DNA of 64,000 nucleotides from Blastococcus tunisiensis (lineage in GTDB: Bacteria > Actinomycetota > Actinomycetes > Mycobacteriales > Geodermatophilaceae), in assembly GCF_900112815.1 (NCBI RefSeq), contig NZ_FOND01000002.1, positions 214,551 through 278,550 of the forward strand. Direction: 5' to 3'. The position numbers and the translations under genes were made by a program. Shown here piece by piece: positions 34,461-42,830 of the stretch. How positions within the stretch are numbered: position 1 is the first letter of the stretch; each line of letters begins with the position of its first letter. The notes below the pieces were generated by a model that made no database searches, was not told the DNA's origin, and worked only from the letters and a program-made list of their open reading frames with translations.

Positions 34461-37457
34461 GTGCCACGCAGGGACGATGCGCCGATGGTGGGGCGGGCCG
34501 CCGAGCTCGCCCACCTGCTCGAGCACGTCGACCGTGCCGCCACGGGCCGGGCGGGTGCGGTGCTGCTCGCCGGGGACGCCGGCGTCGGCAAGACACGGCT
34601 GCTGGACGAGCTCACCGCCCAGGCGGCCCGGCGCGGCGTCCGCGTCCTGGTGGGGCACTGCGTCGACCTGGGCGAGGTCGGCCTCCCGTACCTGCCGTTC
34701 GTCGACCTGCTGCGCCCGGTGGTCGCCGATCCGGAGCTGGCCCCGGCCACCGCGTCGGATCCCGTCCTCGCCGCGCTCCTGGCCGGGCGGCCCGTGGGGT
34801 CCCCACCGGCTCCGGCGGCCGTGGAGGGGCGGGACCTCGGACGGCCGCTGCCGCACCGGGCGGCGCCCCCGCCGGTCGACGACGGCCGGCTGCAGCTGTT
34901 CGAGTCCGTGGCCGGGGTGATCTGCGAACTCGCCGCGACCACCCCGCTGCTGATCGTCCTGGAGGACGTGCACTGGGCCGACCGATCGAGCCGTGACCTG
35001 CTCCGCTACCTGCTGGCCCGCCTGGTCGACACCCCGGTGGTGCTCGTCGCGTCCTACCGTGCCGACGACCTGCACCGCCGCCACCCGCTGCGGCCGCTGC
35101 TCGCCGAGCTGGTGCGGCTGCCCGGCGTGGAGCGCCTCGAGCTCGCGCCACTGCCCGACACCGACGTGGGCACCCTCGTCCGCCGGCTGGCGGCCGGGGC
35201 CGGCCCGCTGCCGGAGTCCGCCGTCGAGGACGTGGTGGTCCGGGCCGAGGGCAACGCCTTCTACGCCGAGGAGCTGCTGGCCGCCGGGCTGCACGGCGAG
35301 GCGCTGCCGATGGGGCTGACCGACGTGCTGCTGGCCCGGGTGGAGCAACGTTCCCCGGCCGCCCAGCAGGTGCTGCGCGTCGCCGCCGTGGCCGGCCGCC
35401 GCGTCCGGCACGAGCTGGTGGCCGCCGTCGGCGGGCTCGGCGACGGCGACCTGGAGGCGGCACTCGCCGAGGCGGTGCACCACCACCTGCTGGTGGTGTC
35501 CGACGACGGGCGCTACCGGTTCCGGCACGCCCTGCTCCGCGAGGCGGTCCTGGCGGACCTGCTGCCGGGGGAGCGGGTGCGGCTGCACGCGGCGATCGCG
35601 GCCTACCTGGCCGGTACCCCGGGCGCCGGGACGGCGGCCGAACGGGCGCACCACGCCCGCGAGAGCAACGACCTGCCGGGGGCGCTGAGCGCGTCGCTCG
35701 ACGCGGCGTCGGCGGCCGGGGGCGTCGGGGCACCCGCCGAGCAGCTGCAGCACCTGGAGGCGGCCCTCGCCCTGTGGCCGGCCGTGCCGGACGCGGCCGG
35801 ACGAGCCGGGCGGGACCAGGTGGCCCTGCTCCTGGAGACGGCCGCCACCGCGCGCACCGTGGGTGAGCCGCACCGCGCCGTCGCGATGCTCCGCTCGGCG
35901 CTGGAGGTGCTGGGGCCCGGAGCCGATGCGGCGACCCGGGCACGGGTGCACTACACGCTGGCGCAGGCGATGGTCCGCGTCGAGGACGACGCGGGCGCCT
36001 ACCGGGAGAGCGCGGCGGCGATGGCGCTGGTGCCCGCCCGGCCACCGTCGAAGGTGCGCACCTGGGCGGCGGCCACGCACGCGCGGATGAGCTACTCGGT
36101 CGGCCGGATGGAGGAGGCAGACGCGGCGGCCGACGAGGCGCTCGCGGCGGCCGACGCCCTGGGGCTGGACGGCGCCTGGGCCGACATCGCCGTCACCCAG
36201 TTGCGGGCCCAGCCGGGAGCCGACCCGGCCTGGGTGCTGGCCCGCCTGGAGGAGGCGCTGGTCCGCGCGCGCCGGTCCGCGGACCTCGACGTCGAGATGC
36301 GGGTGCTCTACAACCTCGCCACCGTCGCCTACGAGGCGGGACGGATCGAGGAGACGCTGAGCTGGACGCGGCGGGCCACGCAGCGCGCACGTCAGCTCGG
36401 GGTCGACTGGTCGTACTACCCGGCGGAGCTGCGGCACCTGCAGGTGACGGCGCTCTACATGGAGGGCCGCTGGGACGAGAGCCTCGCCGAGGCCGACCTG
36501 CTGTCCCGGGTGCCGGAGATGGCCGCGCACGTGCGGGCCGACGCCCTGCTCGTGCTCGTGGGCCGGGGGGACCCGTCAGCGCGCGGTCGGGTCGACTGGG
36601 CCCGGGGGCTGATCCCGCGGCTGAGCGCGCACATCCTCCTGGATCTCGTCACGGCCGCCTCCGACATCGATCTGGCTGCCTGGGAGGGCGACCCGCAGCG
36701 GGCGGTGGACGTCGCGCTGACCAGCTACCGGCGGCTGCGCACGGAGTGGGACGACGACCACCTCGGCGTTCTGCGGCTGGCCGGCAGCGCGCTGGCCCCG
36801 GTGGCCGACGCCGCCGTGGCCGCCCGCCGGGACGGCGACGCCGAGGGGGCGGACCGGTGGTCGCGCGCGGGCGAGGAACTGGTCGAGGCGGCGCGTTCGG
36901 CGGTGGAGGTCTACCAGCGGAACTACGGCGACACCATGGGCGTCGAGGCGCGGGCCTGGCAGCACCGGGTGGAGGCGGAGGCCGCCCGGCTCCGTGGGGA
37001 GGCGGCGCCGGAGCTCTGGCGTGCGGCGGTGGAGGCGTTCGGCTTCGGGCACGTCTACGAGCAGGCCCGGTCCCGCTGGCGGCTGGCCGAGGCGCTGCTG
37101 GAGTCGGGTGACCGGGCCGGAGCGCGGGAGCAGGCGACGACGGCGCACGAGGTCGCCGTCCGGCTGGGTGCGGCACCGCTGCGGACGGCCGTGGAGGCGC
37201 TGGCCCGTCGCGGTCGGCTGGACCTGCCCGGCGCCGGACGCGCGCCCGATGCGGCGGCCGTCTTCACGCCGCGCGAGCAGGAGGTGCTGACGTTGCTGGC
37301 CCAGGGGCGCACCAACCGCCAGGTCGGCGCCGCGCTCTACATCAGCGAGAAGACGGCGAGCGTGCACGTCAGCAACATCATCGCCAAGCTCGGCGCGCAC
37401 GGCCGCACCGAGGCCGTCGCCCTCGCCGCGAGCAGAGGCCTCCTGCCGACGACCTGA
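34461..37457 (+). CDS. LuxR-family regulator with AAA ATPase domain (LAL type)
   Basis: The 998-residue protein has Walker A GDAGVGKT at 38-45, Walker B LLIVLEDVHWADRSS at about 163-177, a long TPR-like helical region, and a C-terminal LuxR HTH (FTPREQEVLTLLAQGRTNRQVGAALYISEKTASVHVSNIIAKLGAHGRTEAVALA) at about 935-992. It has the same architecture as the regulator at 10495, but the DNA-recognition helices differ. I start at the GTG at 34461; an ATG at 34485 is an alternative. The ligand is unknown. Confidence 0.9.
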   Translation: MPRRDDAPMVGRAAELAHLLEHVDRAATGRAGAVLLAGDAGVGKTRLLDELTAQAARRGVRVLVGHCVDLGEVGLPYLPFVDLLRPVVADPELAPATASDPVLAALLAGRPVGSPPAPAAVEGRDLGRPLPHRAAPPPVDDGRLQLFESVAGVICELAATTPLLIVLEDVHWADRSSRDLLRYLLARLVDTPVVLVASYRADDLHRRHPLRPLLAELVRLPGVERLELAPLPDTDVGTLVRRLAAGAGPLPESAVEDVVVRAEGNAFYAEELLAAGLHGEALPMGLTDVLLARVEQRSPAAQQVLRVAAVAGRRVRHELVAAVGGLGDGDLEAALAEAVHHHLLVVSDDGRYRFRHALLREAVLADLLPGERVRLHAAIAAYLAGTPGAGTAAERAHHARESNDLPGALSASLDAASAAGGVGAPAEQLQHLEAALALWPAVPDAAGRAGRDQVALLLETAATARTVGEPHRAVAMLRSALEVLGPGADAATRARVHYTLAQAMVRVEDDAGAYRESAAAMALVPARPPSKVRTWAAATHARMSYSVGRMEEADAAADEALAAADALGLDGAWADIAVTQLRAQPGADPAWVLARLEEALVRARRSADLDVEMRVLYNLATVAYEAGRIEETLSWTRRATQRARQLGVDWSYYPAELRHLQVTALYMEGRWDESLAEADLLSRVPEMAAHVRADALLVLVGRGDPSARGRVDWARGLIPRLSAHILLDLVTAASDIDLAAWEGDPQRAVDVALTSYRRLRTEWDDDHLGVLRLAGSALAPVADAAVAARRDGDAEGADRWSRAGEELVEAARSAVEVYQRNYGDTMGVEARAWQHRVEAEAARLRGEAAPELWRAAVEAFGFGHVYEQARSRWRLAEALLESGDRAGAREQATTAHEVAVRLGAAPLRTAVEALARRGRLDLPGAGRAPDAAAVFTPREQEVLTLLAQGRTNRQVGAALYISEKTASVHVSNIIAKLGAHGRTEAVALAASRGLLPTT

Positions 37458-37479
37458 TCGGTCGACTCGCCGGCGCGGA

Positions 37480-37624
37480 TGTCGGGTCGGGCGGAGTGGG
37501 GCCCGGAGGGTCCCGCGATCGAACGACGAAGCGGCTCCGCAGTCAGGGGAACGGCTCCTGGCCGCGGTGCGGTCCGGAGGACCGCCATGTCACCGCGGTG
37601 CGGTCCGGGAGGACCGCGATGTCA
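37480..37624. repeat. Long TGACATCGCGGT-type 3'-end element with a duplicated hairpin
   Basis: Read on the reverse strand it opens with the stop codon TGA of the helicase gene, then CATCGCGGTCCTCC hairpin, CGCGGTGACATGGCGGTCC, a second hairpin, GCGGCCAGGAGCCG, and a CCCTCCGGGCCCCACTC segment. It resembles 33419-33528 plus one extra unit. Confidence 0.75.
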
Positions 37625-39409
37625 GAGCATGGTGCGCAGGCGCTCCCGGCGGGCGCGCAGCACGTCGACCGACGCCGACGCCGACGGCGGGCCGGGCACC
37701 GACTGGCGCAGCTGGGTGTGCACCACGGCCTGCGGCTGCGCGGTCTTCGCCGCCACCCGGTTGACCAGCCGGTTGATCTCCCGGCGCAGCTCGGCGGCGT
37801 CGCGCCACGAGCGGCCGGCGTCGTCCTCGTCCGGATGGTCCTCGACGAGCAGGAAGTCGCCGTCGTCGGCCCGGTGGCTGGCCGCGATCCGCAGCCGCAG
37901 CTCGTCGTCCCGCTTGGAGAGGAGCTCCGCGGTCTGCGCCGGGGTCAGCAGGCCGGGGATGCCGAGGAACTCCTCGTCCTCGGCGGCCACCACGATCGGA
38001 CCGGAGCCCTCCCCGGTGTGCGCCGTCCCGCTGTGCAGCACGTGGGCGAAGCGGGCGTCGGCCTCCAGGGCCTCCCACTGCTTCAGCCCCTCCTCGTCCT
38101 TCTCCTTGGGCGGGAGCGGCTCGAGGTCCAGTTCGTCGCCCTGCACCGTCTTCGGCGGGGGCATGACGTGGTTGCGCTCCTCCTCCATCGAGGCGGCGAG
38201 CGACAGCAGCGGCCGGACGGCGGGCAGGAACACCGTCGCCGACTCGTGCTGCGCCCGGGAGCGGACGACGCGGCCGACGGCCTGGGCGAAGAACAGCGGC
38301 GTCCGGTAGGAGGTCATCCAGGCCAGGACGGCGGCCCGCGGGACGTCGACGCCCTCGGAGATCATCCGCACGCAGACGGCGATCCGCGCCGACCCGGTGG
38401 CGAAGCGCTCGATCTTCTTCGACGCCTTCGGGTCGTCGGAGAGGATCAGCTCGGCGGCCTTGCCGGTCACGCGCCGGACGATCTTCGCGTACGCGCGGGC
38501 GTCGTCCTGGTCGCTGGCGAGGATCAGCCCGGCGGCGTCGGGCATGCCGCCCTCCTCGCGCAGGTGGGTGATCCGGTCGTCCATGGCGGCGATGACGTGC
38601 GGCACCCACTGGCCCTTGGGGTCCAGCGCGGTGCGCCACGCCTGCATCTCCACCGACTTGGTGCCGGCGTCCGACAGCGACGCGGCCACCACCTCGCCGG
38701 CGGAGTTCCGCCAGCGCGACGTCCCGGTGTAGGCGGCGAAGACGACCGGCCGGACGACGCTGTCGGCCAGCGCCTCCTTGTAGCCGTAGGTGTAGTCGGC
38801 GCGGCTGACCAGGCCGACGCCGCGCTCGCCGTCGTCGCCCTCGAAGGTGTCCTCCTCGTAGCGGACGAAGGGGATGCGCTCGTCGGGCTTGGTGCGGAAC
38901 GGCGTCCCGGTGAGGCAGAGCCGGCGCGCGGCGAAGGAGTAGGCCTCCTCCACCGCTTCACCCCACGAGAGGCCGTCGCCGGCGTGGTGCACCTCGTCGA
39001 GGATGACCAGGCTCTTCACCGCGGTGGAGCGGGCCGCGTGCAGCATCGGCTTGCCGGCGACCTGGGCGTAGGTGGTCACGTAGCCCTGGGTGCCGGCGCG
39101 CACCGGGCCGACGGCGTTGGTGAGCCCCGGGTCCAGGACGATGCCCATGGCGTCGGCGGCGTCGGCCCACTGCATGCGCAGGTGGTCGGTCGGGCACACG
39201 ACCACGACGCGCGCGACCTCGCGGCGGGCGAGCAGCCGGGCGGCGAGCGTCAGGGCGAAGGTGGTCTTCCCGGCGCCCGGGGTGGCGGTGACCAGGAAGT
39301 CCTTGGGGGACTGCTCCTCGTACTGCGCGAGAGCGGCCTGCTGCCACGCCCGGAGCGGTCGGCTGTTCGTCTGCGGGCTCGAGGCCTCCGCTCGCACTGC
39401 GCTCCCCAT
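37622..39409 (-). CDS. DEAD/DEAH-type superfamily 2 helicase
   Basis: The 595-residue helicase has motif I ATPGAGKTTFA, motif II LDEVHHAGDG, motif III LTGTPFR, and a C-terminal helicase domain with VRMISEGVDVPRAAVLAWMTSYRTPLFFAQAVGRVVRS. The C-terminal third is charged. Placement next to an XPB helicase suggests DNA repair or nucleic-acid remodelling, but no partner shows a specific process. The ATG at 39409 is chosen; upstream in-frame sequence looks non-coding. The stop lies inside a repeat. Confidence 0.9.
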   Translation of the reverse strand: MGSAVRAEASSPQTNSRPLRAWQQAALAQYEEQSPKDFLVTATPGAGKTTFALTLAARLLARREVARVVVVCPTDHLRMQWADAADAMGIVLDPGLTNAVGPVRAGTQGYVTTYAQVAGKPMLHAARSTAVKSLVILDEVHHAGDGLSWGEAVEEAYSFAARRLCLTGTPFRTKPDERIPFVRYEEDTFEGDDGERGVGLVSRADYTYGYKEALADSVVRPVVFAAYTGTSRWRNSAGEVVAASLSDAGTKSVEMQAWRTALDPKGQWVPHVIAAMDDRITHLREEGGMPDAAGLILASDQDDARAYAKIVRRVTGKAAELILSDDPKASKKIERFATGSARIAVCVRMISEGVDVPRAAVLAWMTSYRTPLFFAQAVGRVVRSRAQHESATVFLPAVRPLLSLAASMEEERNHVMPPPKTVQGDELDLEPLPPKEKDEEGLKQWEALEADARFAHVLHSGTAHTGEGSGPIVVAAEDEEFLGIPGLLTPAQTAELLSKRDDELRLRIAASHRADDGDFLLVEDHPDEDDAGRSWRDAAELRREINRLVNRVAAKTAQPQAVVHTQLRQSVPGPPSASASVDVLRARRERLRTML

Positions 39410-39668
39410 GACCGGTCCATCTTCTCTGCCGCGGGCCCAACACGCCCAACCGGATGCCTCCCGCGCGCCCCGCCGCCGACGACGTATAGGGAGCATGAAC
39501 GAGCCGCTGACCTGCGGATACGCGGAGTCAAGAGGGGTGGCTGTGGCGATCCTCATGCCGTGAGGGACCGGATCGTCACTCCCGCCGGCCCCGGACTGCA
39601 CAGCAGCCCCTGAGGTTCTCGACGGCCCGTGACGGAGGGGTCTGCTCCACAGCCCGACGGGGGTGGCC
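39410..39668. other. Non-coding gap between helicase genes
   Basis: No supported gene. A TATAGG element with an ATG-initiated 22-codon frame at 39495-39563 on the plus strand is too short to call. Confidence 0.4.
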
Positions 39669-39712
39669 GACGCTCGGACCTTGCCCACAGGAGTGGGCAG
39701 GGTCCGAGCGTC
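39669..39712 (-). terminator. Strong hairpin terminator of the XPB gene
   Basis: GACGCTCGGACC-TTGCCCAC pairs with GTGGGCAG-GGTCCGAGCGTC across a four-base loop: 20 bp, one G-T pair, eight bases past the XPB stop. Confidence 0.9.
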
Positions 39713-39719
39713 CGGAGAG

Positions 39720-41405
39720 TCAGTCGGCGGGCTCGTCCACCCAGTCCGGGCCGTTGACCTCACCCGGGCCGGCCAGGTCGGAGGCGTCGACGATCGTGTA
39801 CGCGTAGCCCTGCTCGGCGAGGAAGCGCTGCCGGTGGGCGGCGTACTCGCTGTCGAGGGTGTCCCGGCTGACCACGCTGTAGAAGTGCGCCTGCCGGCCG
39901 TCGGCCTTGGGCCGCAGCAGCCGGCCGAGCCGCTGCGCCTCCTCCTGCCGCGACCCGAACGTGCCCGACACCTGCACGGCGACGGCCGCCTCGGGCAGGT
40001 CGATGGAGAAGTTCGCGACCTTGGAGACGACCAGCGTCCGGATCTCGCCGGTGCGGAAGGCCTGGAACAGCCGCTCGCGCTCCTTGTTGGTCGTCGACCC
40101 CTGGATCACCGGGGCGTCGAGCGCGGCGCCGAGCTCCTCCAGCTGGTCGAGGTAGGCGCCGATCACCAGCGACGGCTCGTCGGGGTGGCGCTCCAGCACC
40201 CGGCGGATCACCGGCAGCTTCGACTGCGCGGTCGCCGCGATCCGGTACCGCTCCTCGGGCTCGGCCACCGCGTAGGTCATCCGCTCCTCGTCGTCGAGCG
40301 ACACCCGCACCTCGATGCACTCGGCCGGGGCGATGTAGCCCTGCGACTCGATGTCGCGCCACGGGGCGTCGTACCGCTTGGGCCCGATGAGGGAGAAGAC
40401 GTCGTCCTCCCGGCCGTCCTCGCGCACCAGCGTCGCGGTGAGACCGAGCCGGCGGCGGGACTGCAGGTCGGCGGTCAGCCGGAAGATGGGCGCGGGGAGC
40501 AGGTGCACCTCGTCGTAGACGATCAGCCCCCAGTCCTGGGCGTCGAAGAGGTCCAGGTGCCGGTACTCGCCCTTCCGGCGGGTGGTGATCACCTGGTAGG
40601 TCGCGATGGTGACCGGGCGGATCTCCTTGCGCTCGCCCGAGTACTCGCCGATCTCCTCCTCGGTCAGCGAGGTGCGGGCGATCAGCTCGCGCTTCCACTG
40701 CCGCCCGGCGACGGTGTTGGTGACCAGGATCAGCGTGGTCGCCTTCGCCTCGGCCATGGCCGCAGCGCCGACCAGCGTCTTCCCGGCGCCGCAGGGCAGC
40801 ACGACGACGCCCGAGCCGCCGGCCCAGAAGCCCTCGACGGCCTCCTGCTGGTAGTCGCGCAGGTGCCAGTCGGCCTGGTCGAGCTCGATCGGGTGCGCCT
40901 GGCCGTCCACGTAGCCCGCGAGGTCCTCGGCCGGCCAGCCCACCTTGAGCAGCGCCTGCTTCAGCCGGCCGCGCTCGGACGGGTGGACGATGATCGAGTC
41001 CTCGTCGATGCGGGCGCCCAGCATCGGCGCCACCCGCTTGGAGCGGACGACCTCCTCCAGCACCGCGCGGTCGGACGACGTCAGCGTGAGGCCGTGCACC
41101 GGGTGGTTGGCCAGGGTCAGCCGGCCGAAGCGGTCCATGGTGTCGGCCACGTCGACGAGCAACGCGTGCGGCACCGGGTAGCGCGAGTACCGAACCAGCG
41201 CGTCGACGACCTGCTCGGCGTCGTGCCCGGCGGCACGGGCGTTCCACAGCGCGAGCGGCGTCACCCGGTAGGTGTGCACGTGCTCGGGGGAGCGCTCGAG
41301 CTCGGCGAACGGCGCGATCGCCGCCCGGCACTCCTTGGCCAGCGGGTGGTCGACCTCCAGGAGCAGGGTCTTGTCCGACTGGACGATCAGCGGGCCGTCA
41401 CTCAC
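39720..41405 (-). CDS. XPB/Ssl2-type DNA repair helicase
   Basis: The 561-residue bacterial XPB homologue unwinds DNA 3' to 5' and is linked to nucleotide excision repair by family. The N-terminal damage-recognition-like domain (LIVQSDKTLLLEVDH...) precedes motif I VLPCGAGKTLVGA, the DEVH box VYDEVHLLPAP, motif III GLTATLVREDGREDDVF, and the RED-type loop. The C-terminal domain ends SGTFGSRQEEAQRLGRLLRPK. GTG start with an upstream GGAAGAGGAA. In M. tuberculosis the same gene is Rv0861c. Confidence 0.95.
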   Translation of the reverse strand: MSDGPLIVQSDKTLLLEVDHPLAKECRAAIAPFAELERSPEHVHTYRVTPLALWNARAAGHDAEQVVDALVRYSRYPVPHALLVDVADTMDRFGRLTLANHPVHGLTLTSSDRAVLEEVVRSKRVAPMLGARIDEDSIIVHPSERGRLKQALLKVGWPAEDLAGYVDGQAHPIELDQADWHLRDYQQEAVEGFWAGGSGVVVLPCGAGKTLVGAAAMAEAKATTLILVTNTVAGRQWKRELIARTSLTEEEIGEYSGERKEIRPVTIATYQVITTRRKGEYRHLDLFDAQDWGLIVYDEVHLLPAPIFRLTADLQSRRRLGLTATLVREDGREDDVFSLIGPKRYDAPWRDIESQGYIAPAECIEVRVSLDDEERMTYAVAEPEERYRIAATAQSKLPVIRRVLERHPDEPSLVIGAYLDQLEELGAALDAPVIQGSTTNKERERLFQAFRTGEIRTLVVSKVANFSIDLPEAAVAVQVSGTFGSRQEEAQRLGRLLRPKADGRQAHFYSVVSRDTLDSEYAAHRQRFLAEQGYAYTIVDASDLAGPGEVNGPDWVDEPAD

Positions 41406-41506
41406 CAGGCGTCGATTCCTCTTCCGGGATGGGGGTCCGGTCCACAGCGCGCACGGGCGGCGTCGGGGGATCGGGGACTCTCCACCGTAACCGCCGGGCG
41501 CGGTGC

Positions 41507-42796
41507 TTACTTCCCCGCGCGGAGCCAGTCCGGGCGCAGCGGCGGCGGCGCCCCGCCCGGCCGGTGCAGCAGGACCTGGTTGACGCCCAGCTTGCCCACC
41601 TCGAACGCGAGCGCGCTGGCCACCATGTACAGCCGCCATACCCGGGCGCGGCCCGCGCCGGCCGCCGCCACGGCGTCGTCCCAGTGCTCCTCGAGGTTGC
41701 GCACCCACGCGCGGAGGGTCAGCGCGTAGTGCTGTCGCAGCGGCTCGACGTCGATCACCTCCAGCCCGCCGGAGGTGAGCGCGCCGATCATGTCGGCGAG
41801 GTCGACCAGCTCCCCGTCGGGGAACACGTACCGGGCGATGAAGGTCCGGTCGTTCGGCCCGGTGCTCTCCCCGACCCAGGAGATGGCGTGGTTCAGCAGC
41901 CGGCCGCCGGGGCGCAGCAGCGAGCCGAGGGTGGCGGCGTACGCCGGCAGCTGCGCGCGCCCGACGTGCTCGGCCATGCCGATCGAGCTGATCGCGTCGA
42001 ACGGGCCGTCGTCCACCGCCCGGTAGTCCTGGACGCGGATCTCGACGGCGTCCGGGAGCCCTTCCTCGGCCACCCGCTTGCGGGCGAGGGCGGCCTGCTC
42101 CTGGGAGACCGTGATGCCGACGACGGTCGCCCCGTACTCGCGCGCGGCGTGCAGGGCCAGGCTGCCCCAGCCACAGCCGACGTCCAGCAGCCGGGAGCCG
42201 GGGCGCAGCGCGAGCTTGCGGCAGACGAGGTCGAGCTTCGCCTCCTGGGCGGCCTCGAGGCCGACGGCCGGGTCGTCCCAGACGGCGCAGGAGTACACCA
42301 ACGACGGGCCCAGGACCAGGCGGTAGAAGTCGTTGCCCACGTCGTAGTGGGCGGACACGGCGGCGGCGTCCCGGCCGCGGCTGTGCCGCCGGCCGTACCG
42401 GCGGACGCGGATCTCCTCCGGTGGCGGCGGCGGTTCGCGGCCGAGCACCCCGAGCTCCAGACCGGTGCGCACCAGCTGCAGGCGGTCGCCGAGGGAGGGG
42501 GCGGGGGACTCGCCCGGCGCCAGCCGGCCGCGGGCGGTCAGCGCGGCGAACGGGGCGTACAGGTCGCACTCGACGTCGATCTCGCCGGCGACGTAGGCGC
42601 GGGCCAGGCCGAGCTCGTCCCGGGCCCACACGAGCCGGCGGAGGGCCTGGGGTGACCGGAGGACGACCAGCGGGGCTTCGCTTGGGCCGGCCACGGAGCC
42701 GTCCCAGGCCCGCAGGCGCACGGGCAACCGGTCCACCCCCAGGATCGGGGCCAGTGCCGCGGTCAGTCGTTCGGCGACGGTCCTCGTCTCGGCCAT
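41507..42796 (-). CDS. Cyclopropane-fatty-acyl-phospholipid synthase family methyltransferase
   Basis: The 429-residue SAM-dependent enzyme acts on acyl chains of phospholipids. The N-terminal lipid-binding part (LARAYVAGEIDVEC) is followed by the CFA motif SAHYDVGNDFYRLVLGPSLVYSCAVW. SAM motif I is LLDVGCGWGSLALHAA; GVGESTGPNDR-like and YVFPDGELVDL segments are present. It may cyclopropanate or methylate membrane lipids; the product is not predictable. It stands between helicase-type genes without overlap. Confidence 0.9.
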   Translation of the reverse strand: MAETRTVAERLTAALAPILGVDRLPVRLRAWDGSVAGPSEAPLVVLRSPQALRRLVWARDELGLARAYVAGEIDVECDLYAPFAALTARGRLAPGESPAPSLGDRLQLVRTGLELGVLGREPPPPPEEIRVRRYGRRHSRGRDAAAVSAHYDVGNDFYRLVLGPSLVYSCAVWDDPAVGLEAAQEAKLDLVCRKLALRPGSRLLDVGCGWGSLALHAAREYGATVVGITVSQEQAALARKRVAEEGLPDAVEIRVQDYRAVDDGPFDAISSIGMAEHVGRAQLPAYAATLGSLLRPGGRLLNHAISWVGESTGPNDRTFIARYVFPDGELVDLADMIGALTSGGLEVIDVEPLRQHYALTLRAWVRNLEEHWDDAVAAAGAGRARVWRLYMVASALAFEVGKLGVNQVLLHRPGGAPPPLRPDWLRAGK

Positions 42797-42830
42797 CTGC
42801 GCCCTCCCACGCGCGTCCTGGGCTGGAAAG

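Noticed and set aside
39495-39563. 22-codon ORF MNEPLTCGYAESRGVAVAILMP with an upstream TATAGG
   Set aside because: Too short, no convincing SD, and no downstream gene on that strand to regulate.
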